Origin: a virus
Length of the DNA: 25,715 bases
Reading direction: 5' to 3' (one strand)
Virus record (IMG/VR): IMGVR_UViG_3300042887_002491
Coordinates: 1 to 25,715 of that record
The first letter of the stretch is position 1. The number at the start of each line of letters is the position of its first letter. Under the pieces are notes generated by a model. It saw only the letters and a program-made list of their open reading frames with translations, searched no databases and was not told the origin of the DNA. A program made the position numbers and the translations under genes. This document shows, one piece after another, positions 24,211-25,715 of the stretch.

Positions 24211-24942
24211 TTAGTCCTCAATAATGTCTTGAATATCAAACCAATCCATATCTGCAATATTCTGACCTTCCGTGTACGCCTCGTAAAGTCTTCCATAGAT
24301 AAGTTTGAATTTTGTAATTACATTTGTTATGTACTGTGTTTTTATGCCTGTTCGTTCTCTAATTAGGATATAAAGTGCCTTTTTGTTGTAATTCTCAATA
24401 TTTTCACGAGTTTTGAACAAATAGAGAACTGAGTCTGCAACTTGTAAGTCTCTATTCTTTGTAAATACAAGTGGTAAAAATTGTTCCATTATATCTACAA
24501 AAATATCGATGAAGTCTTTTTGTTCGTCTACAAAGTCATTGCGTATCTGTTCATTTACGATATTACGTTCAGAGTCAATAGACTCTATGGTATGTCTCTT
24601 TTTGTAGAGATAATAGTTTTTATTATTTTCAGCAATTAGATAGTTTTTAGCAACTATTGAGAAATACGAGAATGCTTTGAATCCACTATCCCCATCATAC
24701 TTACCGAGTTTTTCATGTAAGAAAGCAACAACTTCATGTTTTACATCTTCATGTGACACATCAAAATTGTAGAACTTGAATCGGTGAATCATTATCTCAG
24801 ATAACTTATAAAATGCCGGATGTATTCTTTTTGTGTAGATTATGTTTCGTTCAATGGGGTCTTCACAACGGTTGTATTCGTTTATTGCGTCTTCTGTTTC
24901 TTGTGTAAAGTAGACGTTCTGTTTTTTCTTTTTTACTTCCAT
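24211..24942 (-). CDS. 55: Late-transcription sigma factor, T4 gp55-like
   Basis: A 243-residue protein that probably binds host RNA polymerase core and directs it to phage late promoters. The sigma region 2-like part lies at residues 38-110: MIHRFKFYNFDVSHEDVKHE, VVAFLHEKLGKYD, and GFKAFSYFSIVAKNYLIAEN, the same layout as T4 gp55 (FNF..., LHNFD, NPHAYITQ). Residues 167-220 include NKKALYILIRERTGIKTQYI and TNVITKFKLIYGRLYE, which look like a helix-turn-helix resembling sigma region 4; T4 gp55 (185 residues) lacks one. The last 13 residues (DMDWFDIQDIIED) are hydrophobic and acidic like the sliding-clamp-binding tail of T4 gp55. The start overlaps the upstream TGA by one base (TGATG) and has AGAGG five bases upstream. 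Confidence 0.85.
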   Translation of the reverse strand: MEVKKKKQNVYFTQETEDAINEYNRCEDPIERNIIYTKRIHPAFYKLSEIMIHRFKFYNFDVSHEDVKHEVVAFLHEKLGKYDGDSGFKAFSYFSIVAKNYLIAENNKNYYLYKKRHTIESIDSERNIVNEQIRNDFVDEQKDFIDIFVDIMEQFLPLVFTKNRDLQVADSVLYLFKTRENIENYNKKALYILIRERTGIKTQYITNVITKFKLIYGRLYEAYTEGQNIADMDWFDIQDIIED

Positions 24943-25265
24943 CAGAACCTCTCTATTGTACCACGAACATCGTTTTGTTGTTCATCTTGTTCTTGTTCTA
25001 ATTCAAGATAAAGAGCAATATCATTGATTATCTTCTTCAACTCTTTGAAGAAATAACCCGTTTCATCATCAGATTCAAATGCACCTTTTCGGTCTAATTG
25101 TTTTAGATAAGACTGTTGACTGAGGACTCTATTTCTCATTGACATAATAAAGTCTACATTTTCTTGTGCAATTGACTCTAACTGAGCATACTTTGTGTAT
25201 AGATTATAAATGACATAACCCGACCCCAAAAGAAGGAGTGATAGGAATACAACTAAAAATTCCAT
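24942..25265 (-). CDS. Small single-pass membrane protein with a helical tail
   Basis: A 107-residue protein when started at the ATG at 25265, which follows the ClpP stop by one base and has AGAGGA just upstream. An upstream in-frame start would overlap ClpP and put hydrophilic residues before the hydrophobic segment. Residues 1-22 are a transmembrane helix (MEFLVVFLSLLLLGSGYVIY). The rest is helical and charged, probably coiled coil (YAQLESIAQENVDFIMSMRN, then FKELKKIINDIALYLELEQE), ending in a Gln/Asp-rich tail. No cleavage motif is evident, so it is probably a membrane anchor rather than a secreted protein. No family is recognised. It lies between a ClpP-like protease and the late sigma factor. 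Confidence 0.7.
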   Translation of the reverse strand: MEFLVVFLSLLLLGSGYVIYNLYTKYAQLESIAQENVDFIMSMRNRVLSQQSYLKQLDRKGAFESDDETGYFFKELKKIINDIALYLELEQEQDEQQNDVRGTIERF

Positions 25266-25266
25266 G

Positions 25267-25715
25267 TTATCCTCTCTTGAATTTTGGCTCGATGATTGAA
25301 TCAATTACACCAAGTCCAAGTGCTTCTTCAGGTGAAAGGTAATAATCTTTGAGTGTTGTTTCTTTCCAAAACTTTGCATCTTTGTTTGAGTTTTCACTCA
25401 TAATTTGAACAAGAACTTCTTCCAACTTTTCCATGTGTTGTACGTTTGCCTTCATATCCGATGACTTACCATAGATACCTGAAGACATCTCGTGGAACAT
25501 GATTGTACTGTTCTTTGATGCAGCACGAATACCGGTTCCAGAACATAGGAGAAGAGCGGCGGCTGACATAGCACGTCCCCTACAAATTGTATTTACCTTT
25601 ACGTTGAGTGATTGAATAAAGTCAATCATACCGAGTGCTTCGTATACATCACCACCGTCAGAATTGATGATAATGTTGATTGGGGCATCCTTCTTTTCAT
25701 CATCTCTCATGTGAA
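25267..25715 (-). CDS. clpP: ClpP-family serine protease (5' end beyond window)
   Basis: The reading frame is open to the right edge of the window. About 148 codons are visible; a full ClpP has about 200, so roughly the first 50-60 residues are missing and the ATG at 25710 is unlikely to be the true start. Counting from that ATG, the catalytic triad is present: Ser49 in GRAMSAAALLLCSG, His73 in NSTIMFHEMSSG, and Asp122 in LKDYYLSPEEALGLGVIDSI. The Ser-His and His-Asp spacings (24 and 49) closely match E. coli ClpP. The oxyanion-loop segment INIIINSDGGDVYEALGMID is also typical. In a phage structural cluster it may process capsid or other virion proteins, or act with a host Clp ATPase; the sequence does not decide. 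The next gene starts one base after its TAA. Confidence 0.92.
   Translation of the reverse strand, partial: HMRDDEKKDAPINIIINSDGGDVYEALGMIDFIQSLNVKVNTICRGRAMSAAALLLCSGTGIRAASKNSTIMFHEMSSGIYGKSSDMKANVQHMEKLEEVLVQIMSENSNKDAKFWKETTLKDYYLSPEEALGLGVIDSIIEPKFKRG
25270..25275 (-). promoter_or_regulatory. Ribosome binding site that decides the start of the small membrane protein
   Basis: AGAGGA lies within the final codons of the ClpP-like gene, four bases before the ATG at 25265. It favours this start over upstream in-frame starts inside ClpP. Confidence 0.7.

Noticed and set aside
1-25715. Stop-codon reassignment, suggested by the lack of TAG stops
   Set aside because: All 17 visible stops are TAA or TGA and the long frames contain neither as sense codons. 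Absence of TAG among so few genes is expected in AT-rich DNA and no TAG is needed as a sense codon.

Overview
This window is a tightly packed block of late (virion assembly) genes from a large contractile-tailed bacteriophage of the T4 supergroup. Every gene I can support lies on the minus strand, so transcription runs from high to low coordinates. Neighbouring genes overlap by 1-4 bases or are separated by 1-26 bases. The one exception is a 62-base gap at 9843-9904. There are no tRNAs, insertion sequences, CRISPR arrays or gene-free stretches over 300 bases. The DNA is AT-rich. Of the 17 genes whose stop lies in the window, all end in TAA or TGA (three TGA), which fits the standard code. The host cannot be named from this sequence. 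The nearest resemblance I recall, from memory and not checked, is to marine and freshwater T4-like phages.

Layout in the direction of transcription. (1) 25715-24211 is a regulatory or maturation group: a ClpP-type serine protease cut by the window edge, a small membrane-anchored protein, and a gp55-like late sigma factor. (2) 24196-19291 is the hub region: a small helical protein, a gp5-like baseplate hub/spike protein without a lysozyme domain, a 918-residue protein with a CHAP/NlpC-like cysteine peptidase domain, and a 149-residue protein of unknown role. (3) 19288-9905 is the wedge region: gp25-like, gp6-like (baseplate J), a protein with a DNRLRE-like N-terminus, a coiled-coil protein, and a 1343-residue protein that joins a tail-protein-I-like motif to a LamG-like domain. 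(4) After the 62-base gap, 9842-315 holds a small structural protein and five consecutive genes whose C-termini are related, probably peripheral baseplate or fibre components. (5) At the left edge is the first two thirds of a T7 endonuclease I-like Holliday-junction nuclease.

The order hub/spike, gp25, gp6, protein-I-like, fibre-like follows the V-W-J-I-H order of P2-type tails, although the proteins themselves look T4-like. The genes probably work together as one late programme: the sigma factor directs late transcription, the hub, wedge and fibre genes build the baseplate, the cysteine peptidase opens the cell wall during injection, and endonuclease I resolves branched DNA before packaging. 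The most unusual points are the peptidase whose catalytic Cys and His are separated by a long coiled-coil insertion, the five-gene paralogue array, and the late sigma factor with an apparent extra helix-turn-helix.
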